From: Amanita rubescens
Lineage: Eukaryota; Basidiomycota; Agaricomycetes; Agaricales; Amanitaceae
Assembly: GCA_015039365.1 (NCBI GenBank)
Contig: WION01000035.1
Location: forward strand, 1-64,000
Direction of reading: 5' to 3'
Length of the DNA: 64,000 bases
A program made the position numbers and the translations under genes. The notes beneath the pieces are model-generated. The model ran no database searches. It was not told the origin of the DNA and saw nothing but the letters and a program-made list of their open reading frames with translations. Shown piece by piece: positions 1 through 10,118 of this stretch (within the stretch, counting starts at the first letter, position 1; each line of letters starts with the position of its first letter).

Positions 1-126
1 GGCACCTGGGAATGATTGTGACTCATGGATTGCATTGGAGTTGGCTCAGCATAAACGTAAATTGTAGTGTACAGTCAGACATGTGTACTTTGTATTGTTA
101 TCCCCTTTTCATCTTGTTGAATATGA

Positions 127-387
127 TTATGTCTCTTCTTCCTCAATGTTGTCTTCATCATTGCTTTCATCTGAGTCACTGCTACTTGTCTCATCCTCTA
201 GCAACCCAGCCTGAGCTCTCTGTGCTAGTACCAGTGTGTACTGCCTCCACATGTCATCTGCAATTTGATCTCGGTGTCTGGAAGCATCTGAATCTTCTTC
301 ATGCTCTGCATTACTTGCTCCTGGTATTATTGAGTGGTCCCCTGCATAGAACCCACCAGGAGCATAATTAGAACCCACCAGGAGCAT
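127..387 (-). pseudogene. PIF/Harbinger transposase, C-terminal part separated from its body
   Basis: This short minus-strand reading frame ends in an acidic Ser/Asp/Glu tail and contains RDQIADDMWRQY, which resembles the C-terminal end of fungal PIF/Harbinger (DDE_Tnp_4-like) transposases. The rest of such a transposase lies on the same strand at 6,691-7,845 and stops in the segment that normally precedes this tail. The intervening ~6.3 kb is a Helitron. I infer that this is the 3' end of one Harbinger gene split by the Helitron. The family is recognised from memory of the pattern only, and the exact join was not determined. Confidence 0.55.
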
Positions 388-390
388 AAT
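349..390. repeat. 22-bp direct duplication at the left Helitron/Harbinger border
   Basis: The block gaacccaccaggagcataat occurs at 349-368 and again at 371-390 with a period of 22 bp. The duplication sits where the Harbinger reading frame stops being recognisable and puts a stop in its frame. It could mark repair at the insertion border or simple slippage. Confidence 0.85.
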
Positions 391-1246
391 CTATAAAGAA
401 GGGAATGAACCACGGGAAAGGCACAAGCTGACCAATGCTGACAAATTCTGACACTTGGAATTATGGGCCGCTGCTGTGCACGGCAGGTCCGAGGCTGTTT
501 GTTAGTATGTGCGTGTATTTGTTTATTCGGTAATTACCGGCGCTTACCAAAAAGGAAATAAAAGCGGCTCAAGTTTCGGAATAAAACCGAGTCCTTCGTT
601 TCACTCGGCCTCGGAATAATCCTGACAAATCCTGACATAAGCCTGACATAATAATTCATGTAAGCATTACTTAAGCACATTTCGTGTGATCTGTGTGATC
701 CAGTGTGATCCCTTGCTTGCCCTCCTCTTTTCCTCCCTCCACCACATTATAAAAAGTATGTAAAATGATAGATGTGTCTCTGATACCCTCACATGATATT
801 TGGCACAGCAATTGCATATATTTGTGTGCTTTATCTATTGTTTTTTTAGATTGATGATCTGATAACTCTAAGTTAGCCATCTATATATACACCATCAATA
901 CTGTGCTTAAAACTCAAACTCAAATCTCAAACATGTATGTAAAATGGTGAATCTACTTTACTGATCTGATGTTTTTGACACAGTATAACTGCATTTTTGT
1001 ATGCATTTTTGTGTTTTATTATGATGATATGTAAATGATGATTGATCTACCAATAGGGCTTTAGCCATCTTTCTACCATATTGGATAGTGTTCAAATTCA
1101 AGTAAAGAATCTGCTGGATGTATGTAAAATGGTTGATCTGTCATGCCCATACTTACTGTATCTAATTTCTTTTTGGCACAGTTACTTTGCATAAGATACA
1201 CAAAGTATTTAGAGTTTAAATCTACAATACATGTGCTGCATCTAGG

Positions 1247-4200
1247 ATGCATCAGATTGAGAATATGACTGATCCAGATAATTGTCGCAGTCAGGCTAGG
1301 CATCACAGACAACCTGTTTTGCCTCATGGAATTGTTGAACAACCCAACTTTGGTCTGGAGCTGGCTGCTCAGATTCCACAAGTGGATATACCTGAGCATG
1401 TAAATGCTCCCAGGCAATTCCCTATGCCTGCTATTTTTCCTTTGGGCAGAGGAAATGCTATTCCTGCTCCAGGATTATTTGGAGCCTTAGTTGGTGGAGA
1501 AACTGCTGTCCAGATTGATGATCTTTTTGCTGCTGGGGCTCAGGATAGACGTATAATTGGGTGGAGAGATGTGGCTGCTCAGTTGCCTCCTCCTCAGCCA
1601 GTTAGAAGAGGAAGAGGCAGACCAAGAGATGTTTTGTCTGGGCCTCAGGCTAATATTGATCTCAATAATGTCCACAGAGGGCACATTGCTCATAGAGAGC
1701 AGGTTGATAATCACAGGGTGCAACAGTTGCAAGCCAGGTTGCAAGAAGAGCAAAGGCAAAGACAACTTGCTCATGCTCAGTTACTTAATGAGCAGAGACA
1801 AAGAGAACTGGAATTTGAACAGCATAGACAGAGAGGACTGGAATTGGAGTTGGAAGCTGAAAGGCAAAGAAGGCTTGCTCAAGCTCAGTTACTCAATGAG
1901 CAGAGACAAAGGGATCTGGAAGTTGAACAGCAGAGACAGAGGGACCTGGCTGAGCTGCAAAGACAGGAGGAACTGCAAAGACAGGTTGAAATACAAAGAC
2001 AACTGGCTTTGGAATTAGAAAACCTGGATGGTGTAGATGAGTTTCGACCACCAGAAGCTAATGCTCAAGTCAGAAATTTTATACATGATCAATGCAGAGC
2101 AGAGCATGAAAGAGATGAGAGCTTGATCCTGATCTAAATGACAATGACTTTGATGAATTTGATGTTGATGATTGGCAAAGACTGGATGATGCTATTGCTC
2201 AGGCTTTTCCTCTGAATGAGCAGCAAGAACAGGAAGCAGCTAACAATTATGGAGAGAACAGGAGATTTGAAAATCAAGCCAGACGAGACATGCAAAATCA
2301 TCAGGATGATGTTCCTGATCTGCCTCAGAGGGACCCCAGAGATCTTCCCAGGGCCAGAAGGCCATAAGATCTTCAGCCAAATGAAATCCATAATTTGGGT
2401 CCAATGAATGTTATTTGTGCTTATTGCAATGCCTTGCATTGGGACTGTGAAAAGTTGTCTTCTTCTACTGGCAGAAACCCAAAATTTGGCAGCTGCTGTT
2501 TGCAAGGTCAAATTCAGCTACCTCCATTGAGAGAGCCTCCTAGAGGCCTTAGAGACATGCTCTGTGGCATTTCCCCTCACTCAAAAACATTTAGGAAAAA
2601 TATTTGTCAATACAATGCTGCATTTGCATTCACTTCTTTAGGAGTGAAAATTGATCATGCTGTCACTAATGCTCCTGGACCATATTCATTTCGAATTCAT
2701 GGTGAATTACATCATCATGCAGGTGCTTTGCTTCCAGAGGAGAATCAGACACCATGCTATGCACAGATCTACATTCATGATGATGCTGACCAAGTCACTA
2801 TGAGAATGACAAATAATCCTCAGCTACAGCCAATTATTATGACTGAGTTGCAAGCAATGATTCATGAGACAAATCCTTATGTTGCTCTCTACAAATCAAC
2901 TCATCACATTCTGGCTGAAACACCTCCTGATCCTGCATATTCACCTTTGCATTATGTCTTGCTTTTTCCACATGGTGAAGATGGTTGGCATAAGGATATT
3001 CCTGCTGTGCCTGGACCCGATGGCAGAGTTGGCAGAAGTGCCAATGTTACCCAGAGATGTTACTATGCCCATAGGCTTCATAGACCAGCAGATTTGAATC
3101 AGCCTGCTCTTTTCCTAAGTGGAAAATTATTTCAACAGTATATTGTTGATGCTTGGGCTTCTGCTGAGCAAAGTGCTTTGAACTGGGCTAGAACTCACCA
3201 GAAAGAGCTTAGAGCTGATGTATACTGAGGTCTCAGAGATGCCGCAAGGGGTGACAGAGATGGAAATGCTACTTTGGAAAATCAGGGACAAAGAGTTATT
3301 CTTCCTTCAACTCATGTTGGGAGTGAAAGACACATGCTTCAATTGTTTCAGGATTCCATGGCCATTTGTAGAGAGTTTCAAAAGCCTGATCTTTTTATCA
3401 CCATGACTGCCAATCCAAATTGGCCAGAAGTGAAAGAAGCATTGCTCAAAGAATTAGGACCCCATGGCATGCCTCAGACTGCTGCTGATAGGACTGACAT
3501 TATGACAAGAGTGTATGAAGGAAAAAGAGATGCACTCTATAAAGAAATAAAAAAGGGTATTTTTGGCAGAACTGTAGCCATGATTTACACCGTTGAATTC
3601 CAGAAGAGAGGTCTTCCTCATATGCATCTTTTGGTCTTTCTTCACCCTGAGGATAAAATCAGAAATGCAGCTGATGTGGATACTGTTGTCTCTGCCCAGA
3701 TTCCTGATCCTGTTACACAGCCTGTTCTTTATGAGGTTATTACCAAGAATATGGTTCATGGGCCATGTGGTGTTGGATATCCTAATGCCAAATGCATGGC
3801 TGATGGAAGATGTACAAAGCAGTTTCCAAAGGAGTTTTGTGAAACAACTCATTTTGGTGATGATGGCTATCCAAAATATGCTAGACCTGACAATGGGCGC
3901 TTTTTGAAAAAAATGGCCACAGATATGACAATAGAGATGTTGTTCCATACAATCCTTATTTGTCTGCAAAATACAATTGCCACATCAATGTGGAAGTCTG
4001 TGCTTCTGTTCATGCAGTGAAATATATTCACAAGTACATCTACAAAGGTCATGACAGGACTACATTAGAGATTGTTGGAGATCATCAGAACAGAAATGAG
4101 ATCAAAGAATATCTGGATTCAAGATATATCTCTGCTTCAGAATCCTGTTGGCGCATTTTTGAATTCAACATGCATAAAGAGATTCCATCTGTCACACACT

Positions 4201-6410
4201 TGCCTGTTCATTTAAGGATGAGCAGTTGGTTTATTTCAATGAGGATGACAACCTGGATGATGTTGTAGAGAGGGGACAGACAAAGCATACTGCTCTGACT
4301 GCTTGGTTTGCAAAAAATAGAGTGGATCCTGCTGCACGAACTGTGTTGTACCAAGACTTTCCAAAAAGATATTGGTATGTCAAAAGGAGTCATGAATGGA
4401 GAGCCAGGGCTGGGAGAAATCCTCCAGCTATTGGCAGAATGTATTTTGCTGCTCCATCCCAGGGAGAAAGATTTTATCTGAGATTGCTTCTGACTGTTAT
4501 TGCTGGAGCACAGTCCTTTGAAGACTTGGGGAGATTTAATGGTGTACTTCATCCTACTTACAAAGATGCCTGCTATGCCAGGGGGCTGCTTGAGGATGAT
4601 AGAGAATGGGATCAGTGTCTTAGAGAAGCTTCACAAATGCAAACTGGCACTGCTTTGAGATCTCTTTTTGCTGTTATTCTTCTAAGCTGTTTTCCTGTGT
4701 CTCCTGAAATTCTCTGGAACAAATACAGGGAACATATTTGTGATGACTTGAAAAGAAGGCTTCAGAGGCTTCCCCAGTATCAGGATTATGAGTTTGATGA
4801 TGAAAAGATCTATGACTATGGCTTGCACCTCTTGAATAAAATTGTTATGAGGTCTGGAAAAACTCTGGCTGATTTTCCAAATATGCCATTGCCTCAAGAT
4901 CCTGTTGATGGTCAAAACTGGGAAGATATACTTGATAATTTTCTGTTGGCTCAGCAATTGGATTATAATCCTGTACAGCAAGCAGAAATGGTCACTCGCA
5001 ATGTAGGCATGTTCAATGAAGAGCAAAGAAATGTTTTCAACTCTGTTATGGATTCTGTCAATAATAATAGAGGCAAAAGTCTCTTTATTCATAGTGCTGG
5101 AGGATGTGGCAAAACTTTTGTGTGCAACACTATTGCTGCTGCTGTCAGATCTCAGAATCAAATAGCTCTCTGTGTGGCTTCTTCTGGGATCGCTTCTCTT
5201 TTGCTGGAAGGTGGAAGAACAGCTCATTCCACTTTTAAAATTCCAATTCCCATTACAGAGACATCCATAGCTGAATAAAAAAGAACACAAAAATGCATCA
5301 GGTACTGGAGAATACAAAGATTATTATTTGGGATGAAGGGCCTATGCAACACAAACATGCTGTTGCCTCTGTTGATCGACTCCTCAGAGATCTTCTCCAC
5401 CAAAATGACCTGCCTTTTGCTGGAATCACTGTTCTATTTGGAGGTGACTTTCGTCAGACTTTGCCTGTTGTGCCCAGAGCATTGCGTCAGGAGATTGTTG
5501 GTGCTTCTATTGCCAGAAGTAACCTTTGGAGACATATGGAAGTGCATCACTTAACTCAAAATATGCGCTTGGATAGAGCTCCTGAAAGTGAAATGCTGCT
5601 TGGCTATTGGAAATTGGTGCAGGCACAAACTTAGATGAGGCTGGAACAGTTCAAGTGCCAGAAAACATGTGCTGCAGTCCAAATACCAGGGATAAGTTGA
5701 TCAATGACACATATCCTGATATTCATCTGGGCGACAAACCAAATGAGTACTTTTTGGAGAGAACAATTTTGTGCTGCAAAAATGATGATGTGGATGACAT
5801 CAATAAGATTATTCTTGACATGATGCCAGGCATAGAAAAAGTTCTGAACAGTGCTGATTCAATTGATTTGGCAAATGAGGCTCAGGATGGATATCAACCT
5901 TATCCAATGGAATATTTAAATTCTTTGAATGTCAGTGGTTTGCCTTTGGCCAAATTGGCATTGAAAGTTGGATGTCCTGTAATGCTTCTCAGAAATCTTG
6001 ATGCAGCTAAAGGACTTTGCAATGGGACCAGAATGGTTGTCAGGGAGATAAAAAACAGAGTTATAAAATGTGAAATTATCTCTGGAGATGAAAGATTTGC
6101 TGGAAAGATTGTCTTAATTCCAAGAATAACACTTGAACCTTCAGCTGAGAATTTACCCATTCCTCTGAAAAGAAGGCAATTTCCTATCAGACTGGCCTTT
6201 GCTATGACAATAAACAAGTCCCAAGGTCAATCTGTCAAGTTTGTTGGATTAAACTTGCAGAGCCAGGTGTTTTCACATGGGCAGTTGTATGTTGCACTTT
6301 CCAGATGCACCTCTGGGAATAGGATTAGAGTGTGGTTACCTGAGGGAAATGAAAATAAAAGGGTACAAAATGTTGTATATCCAGAAATTTTGCAGAATTT
6401 AAATTTGTAG
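1247..6410 (+). pseudogene. Helitron Rep-helicase (RepHel), broken by frameshifts and stops
   Basis: The gene would encode the Helitron replication initiator fused to a PIF1-type helicase. In order: a Gln/Glu/Arg-rich, probably coiled-coil N-terminal region (1,247-2,137); the Helitron-like N domain (2,395-3,228); the Rep domain with the HUH histidines in LPHMHLL (codons 3,613-3,633) and the Tyr motif in KYIHKYIYKG (near 4,017-4,050); helicase Walker A GGCGKT (near 5,098-5,115); Walker B IIWDE (near 5,320-5,335); FGGDFRQ; and C-terminal helicase motifs ending in the conserved QLYVALSRC. Reading is interrupted by a TAA at about 2,366, a TGA at 3,226-3,228 and single-base frameshifts near 2,120, 3,910, 4,213, 5,275 and 5,600. 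Every domain is still visible, so the copy is fairly young or the indels are partly assembly errors. It cannot be functional as written. Confidence 0.9.
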
Positions 6411-6504
6411 ATACAGAAACTTCAAGTACTTTATAGAAATGAATTCATGTACATAGTATATATCACATCCTTCATGCTAATCATATGATGAGGAACCCTG
6501 AATG

Positions 6505-6680
6505 AGTGAGGAGCTCCAGAGGAGCAACCCTTTGCAGCTGGCTGCAGGCCAGATGCCAACTTATCAGTGAGGAGCTCCAAAGGAGCGACCCTCAGCTGGC
6601 TGCAGGCCAGATGCCACTTATCAGTGAGGAGCCCCGAAGGGGTGACCCCCCCTGCCCGAAGAGCAGGCGAGGCTTTGCCT
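6505..6680. repeat. Tandem ~57-61 bp repeats and hairpins near the Helitron 3' end
   Basis: Units starting agtgaggagcyccrraggrg lie at 6,505-6,565, 6,566-6,622 and (partial) from 6,623. Three short palindromes follow: gccccgaagggg, cctgc...gcagg, and aggctttgcct. Helitrons usually end just after a small GC hairpin, so this is probably the subterminal region. Confidence 0.75.
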
Positions 6681-6690
6681 TGTCAGGATT

Positions 6691-7845
6691 GATGTAATCA
6701 GGGTCCTTTTTGTGTGGATTATGAATCTGGATGAAATTATGGATTGCAACCAATGCAGATGGAATGTGTGACTGAATTTCAGCACTGTATTCTGATGCAA
6801 GAAGTAAAATCCGAAAGCATTGCTTGAGCACACCAAAAATGCATTCTATAACATTTCGTGCTTGTGCATGTCAAAGATTGAATAATTCAAATTTGTCTTT
6901 GGGCCTGGCTTAATTGATAAGTACAGATAACCAAAGTAAATTAAATTTACCTGAGTTTAACTCACCCCCACTCTGCAAGATGGTATTGGACACCACGGTA
7001 GGGAACAATAAGCTGATCACAGTGAGGGAAACCAGCATCAGCAAGAAGATAGTACCATCCTGCTGGTATCACTAAATCTGTGTTGATCACATCTTGATAA
7101 ACCCTTGCATCTGCTGCAGATCCTTCCCATCCTGTAAGTGCATAGGTGAAGGTAAAGTCGAATGTGCAGCCAAAGAGACAGTTTTGGGATAAAAACCCCT
7201 TCCTGTTTTGGTAGGCTACCTGGAAGAAGGCAGGTGGTGCAAAATGGATGTGACTACCATCAATAGCACCCAGAGCCTGCTTAAAAAAGGGGTATAGTTT
7301 GGGGTTGTGACGTAGGGGATGTGATTCATTATTGTAAGTTGGCTGTTTGAGGTGTTTTGTGTAAAAGGGTGGCGGCTCAGAAAAAACATGGACCATTTTT
7401 TTGAAGTATCTGATACAATTTCAAAAATAGGCCAACAAACACCAGTTGGAATTCAAGAACTCACTTTGAGATTGTTGCATTTGAACATTGAAATCTCTCA
7501 CCAGCATGTTGGATGGTGGGTGAGGCCTGTGACACACATGTAGAGACAAATAGCCAATTGTTCCTCCAATGATACATATCTGGACCGACCATGGCCCATA
7601 GCATGTAGTTCTGCAATAAGCTGCTGAAACACATATGCAGTTACACCCAACTCACACTGAATGCACTTTGGGTGACCATTCAGGAGCTCCTGAACCCAGC
7701 CTTCACCTGAGAGAAGAGAGGTGTGGTAGGGCTGTTTAAAATAAAGAGCTTGGATAACCTGTAGCATAGTGGGAACAATAATGGTGACAAGAAGGCTAAC
7801 AAGATGGACAATAATCTTCTGGTGGACCCGGGGTAGGATGGGCAT
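6691..7845 (-). pseudogene. PIF/Harbinger transposase, main part (5' and catalytic region)
   Basis: Read on minus from about 7,845, this is a Harbinger-type DDE transposase. The N-terminal HTH-like part contains LEEQLAICLYMCVTGL. The first catalytic Asp is in GAIDGSHIH, the second in LLADAGF, and the Glu in NVIECIFGVLK (about 6,850-6,825). Two probable introns are visible: one starting gtgagttcttg and ending gtatcag (about 7,397-7,455), and one starting gtgagttaaac (about 6,905-6,960). The expected NLRHAQ motif reads NL-stop-HAQ because the Arg codon is TGA. The frame ends after IHNPHKKDPDYINPD at the Helitron border; the tail is probably at 127-387. Confidence 0.8.
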
Positions 7846-7984
7846 TGTTGCTGGACAAGATAAGGCCTGAGATAAGGCCTAGATAGTGCATCAGCGCACT
7901 GACACTTGAAATTCAAACTCCGACATGTTCTGTGGCTCGTGGGAACATCATATTTGTGTCAGATCATGGTTGCTGAACAGGGCC

Positions 7985-8180
7985 TAAATAGAACCAAACA
8001 GGCCAGGTTACATGTAGGGAACTACAGTACCTACACTTGGATATAGACTTGATATTACTGCTATCAACTATTATAGACCGCATTTGTGAATGTCTAAAGT
8101 GTGTATTAAGTCTATCAGAGGGCTAGACAACTACTACAACATTTGTAGTCAGTTGCAACAACACTTGGCGCATTTTTAAC
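7985..8180. repeat. ~190-bp direct repeat, copy 1
   Basis: From taaatagaaccaaacaggcc to catttttaac this block matches 9,071-9,257 closely, with a few substitutions and a 10-bp insertion. The pair flanks the second Harbinger fragment. The repeats are much more alike than the neighbouring transposase fragments are to each other, so they arrived later. They could be copies of a MITE or LTR-like termini. Confidence 0.85.
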
Positions 8181-9042
8181 AAATTTCCATGCTGTCATCC
8201 ATTGAGGTGGTATTGTTCACCATGATATGGAACCAATAACTCTTTGGTAAGTGCGAACCCTGCATCTGCAAGGTAAAATTTCCCAGGAGGAATGTGGAAG
8301 TCATGAAAGTGGGTGTCATTATAGATAGCTGCATCAGCAGCAGATCCCTCCCAACCACTGAGTACATAGAGGAAGTGCATATTGAAGGAGCAAGCCATGA
8401 GGCAATTCTGAGAAAGAAAGCCTTTGTGATTGCAACTTGTTGCTTGATCGGCTGCAGATGGGACACAGTTGATGTGAGTGCCATCAATGGCACCTATCAC
8501 ATTGGAGAAATAGGGATAAAATTTGGGATTGGAGGCTATCTCAGGAGGAGTTGGGTCATATTGTGCTTTGGAAGACTGACATATTTTGTATAGAATGGCA
8601 CAGAAAATGCCGCTAAGCTGCGTACAAATTAGATTAGAATCCTTTGCAAAAAGCATTGCAAGAAGCATAATAAACATACTTTGATATTTTCCCATTTGAG
8701 CATTGGAAATGCTTGCCAACATGTTGAATAGATAGGCCAGGCTGCTGACACAGGTGTGCAAAAAGATGGCAAGCTGCTCTGGCAGCTTGATGTGCTTTGA
8801 ATCTTTAAGCCCCAGCTTCTGTAATGTACTGAGGAGTGCCTTGAAAATAGGGAGAGTAACACCAAGTGTGGTTTTGATACAACCTGGATGCCCTTCCATG
8901 AGTTCATCAACCCATGCCAGGCCAGAAAGAGATGATGTGTGATAAGGCTGTTTGTCAATGTATGATTCAGCCCACAGAGCAACAGCCTAGCTGACAAGAT
9001 TGGCAATAGTCTGAACAATGAGTGTTTCATCAATCCCAACAC
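8181..9042 (-). pseudogene. Second PIF/Harbinger transposase fragment, C-terminally truncated
   Basis: This minus-strand reading is related to, but clearly diverged from, the transposase at 6,691-7,845. It keeps the N-terminal LPEQLAIFLHTCVSSLAYL block, the first catalytic Asp in GAIDGTHINC, the GWEGSAADA block and the second Asp in FYLADAGF. It stops at YHLNG next to the direct repeat, so the segment with the catalytic Glu is missing. A frameshift joins 9,042-8,900 to the frame below. It is a dead copy. Confidence 0.8.
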
Positions 9043-9070
9043 CTAAACTCACGCCTGATGGGATAGGTAT

Positions 9071-9257
9071 TAAATAGAACCAAACAGGCCAGGTTTCCTT
9101 ACATACCTACACTTGGATATAGACTTGATATAACTGCTATCAACTGTTATAGACCTCATTTGTGAATGTCTAAAGCATGTATTAAGTCTATCAGAGGGCT
9201 AAACAACTATTACAACATTTGTAGTGAGTTGCAACAACACTTGGTGCATTTTTAACA
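9071..9257. repeat. ~190-bp direct repeat, copy 2
   Basis: Second copy of the block at 7,985-8,180. It is followed at once by a G-run and gtgtaaagtact (9,257-9,275), which resembles the inverted ends of the element at 24,137-26,331 and a motif at 14,416-14,430. Confidence 0.85.
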
Positions 9258-9323
9258 GGGGGGAGTGTAAAGTACTGTCATTAAGTTGACTTCAATCTCC
9301 AAATTCTTGCCCCAGTCTATCCC

Positions 9324-9659
9324 ATGGGTCCAACTCAGCAAGTTCTTGAAGAGGTGATGAACAACTGGGCCATCAAGAGGATTTGTGGATTTCCAAGTGG
9401 TTCATCTGCACAGACTGCAACATTTCCCCACTATGATGTTGCAAATCTTTCTCATTCATGGTGCTCAATAACAGCCCTTGGAGAATTTAATGCACAGGAG
9501 GGAGGACACCTAGCACTCTGGGATTTGGGGATCTATACTGATTTTCTGGCTGGATCAACCATACTCATTCCCTCATCTATCATGTTTTTGAGTGGGGAAA
9601 GAATGTGCATAATGAGGAATTTGGCAGATTTTCATTACTTTACACTACCCCCAGTATGA
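9324..9659 (+). pseudogene. TET/JBP-like 2-oxoglutarate/Fe(II) dioxygenase fragment
   Basis: The 111-codon frame carries the pattern of the fungal TET/JBP-like double-stranded beta-helix domain: an HxD pair in FPHYDVANLSHSWCSITALG, then GGHLALWDLG and AGSTILIPSSI. TET/JBP enzymes oxidise 5-methylcytosine and are expanded in basidiomycetes, often with KDZ transposons (Iyer, Aravind and colleagues, 2014). The second iron-binding His, usually in an RHSN-like motif after the IPS block, is replaced by FLSG, and the N- and C-terminal parts are absent. It is therefore a fragment, not an enzyme. Family assignment rests on remembered patterns. Confidence 0.5.
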
Positions 9660-9699
9660 TAAGAGTCCTATAGGAGTCAGGGATTCCTAGGGATATTCT

Positions 9700-10118
9700 G
9701 ATAACAATCTTGAAAAATGCTAAAAATGTTCCCAAAGTAGATATTTACATTTGTTTATGTTTGCTTGCACAAAATAAACAATATGGGCATCATTTGACAG
9801 CATTTTTGGAGGGGCTGTGGATGGTTGTTTGGTATTGGTTGGTGTTATTTATGCTTGCAATAAAATCTCAAAAATACTTTTAAATGCAGAAAAATCCTGT
9901 GATCTAGGGCATGCAGGGATTTGGGGACCAAATAAAGCCAAACTTGAGATATTTGCAAAATACTTTTTTCAGGCACAAGTCTGAGAAAATTGGCAAGTCT
10001 GCAAAAAAAAAATAATTAAAAATGCCAAAACTCATTTCACCAACAACATGCAAGAATTATGATAAGCCAAAGTGCTTTTTGTCTTCTGGTGTCACCATCA
10101 CCATTCCATGTGCCATGA
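9700..10118. repeat. ~420-bp dispersed repeat, copy 1 (3' of the TET/JBP-like fragment)
   Basis: From gataacaatct to tgccatga this block aligns along its whole length with 15,127-15,553 (scattered substitutions and small indels). Both copies lie just downstream of a dioxygenase-like fragment. No coding sequence was recognised in it. A weaker resemblance is visible near 24,780-24,850 (agatatttgcaaaa...ctttttcag). Confidence 0.85.

Larger units (their letters stand above)
391..6690 (+). mobile_element. Helitron (rolling-circle transposon), decayed; ends provisional
   Basis: The element carries a Rep/helicase gene on + (1,247-6,410) followed by tandem repeats and small hairpins at 6,505-6,680, as expected near a Helitron 3' end. 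Both flanks look like parts of one minus-strand Harbinger gene. I could not find a clean 5'-TC / CTRR-3' pair. An 11-bp inverted pair, aatcctgacaa at 618-628 and ttgtcaggatt at 6,680-6,690, is the only matching signal at the borders. Positions 391-1,246 hold no convincing gene. Presence of the Helitron is well supported; the termini are not. Confidence 0.8.

Noticed and set aside
1557..2018. Second + frame overlapping the Helitron N-terminal region
   Set aside because: It is the shadow of the Gln/Glu/Arg-rich frame 1,247-2,137; its repetitive look comes from that frame.
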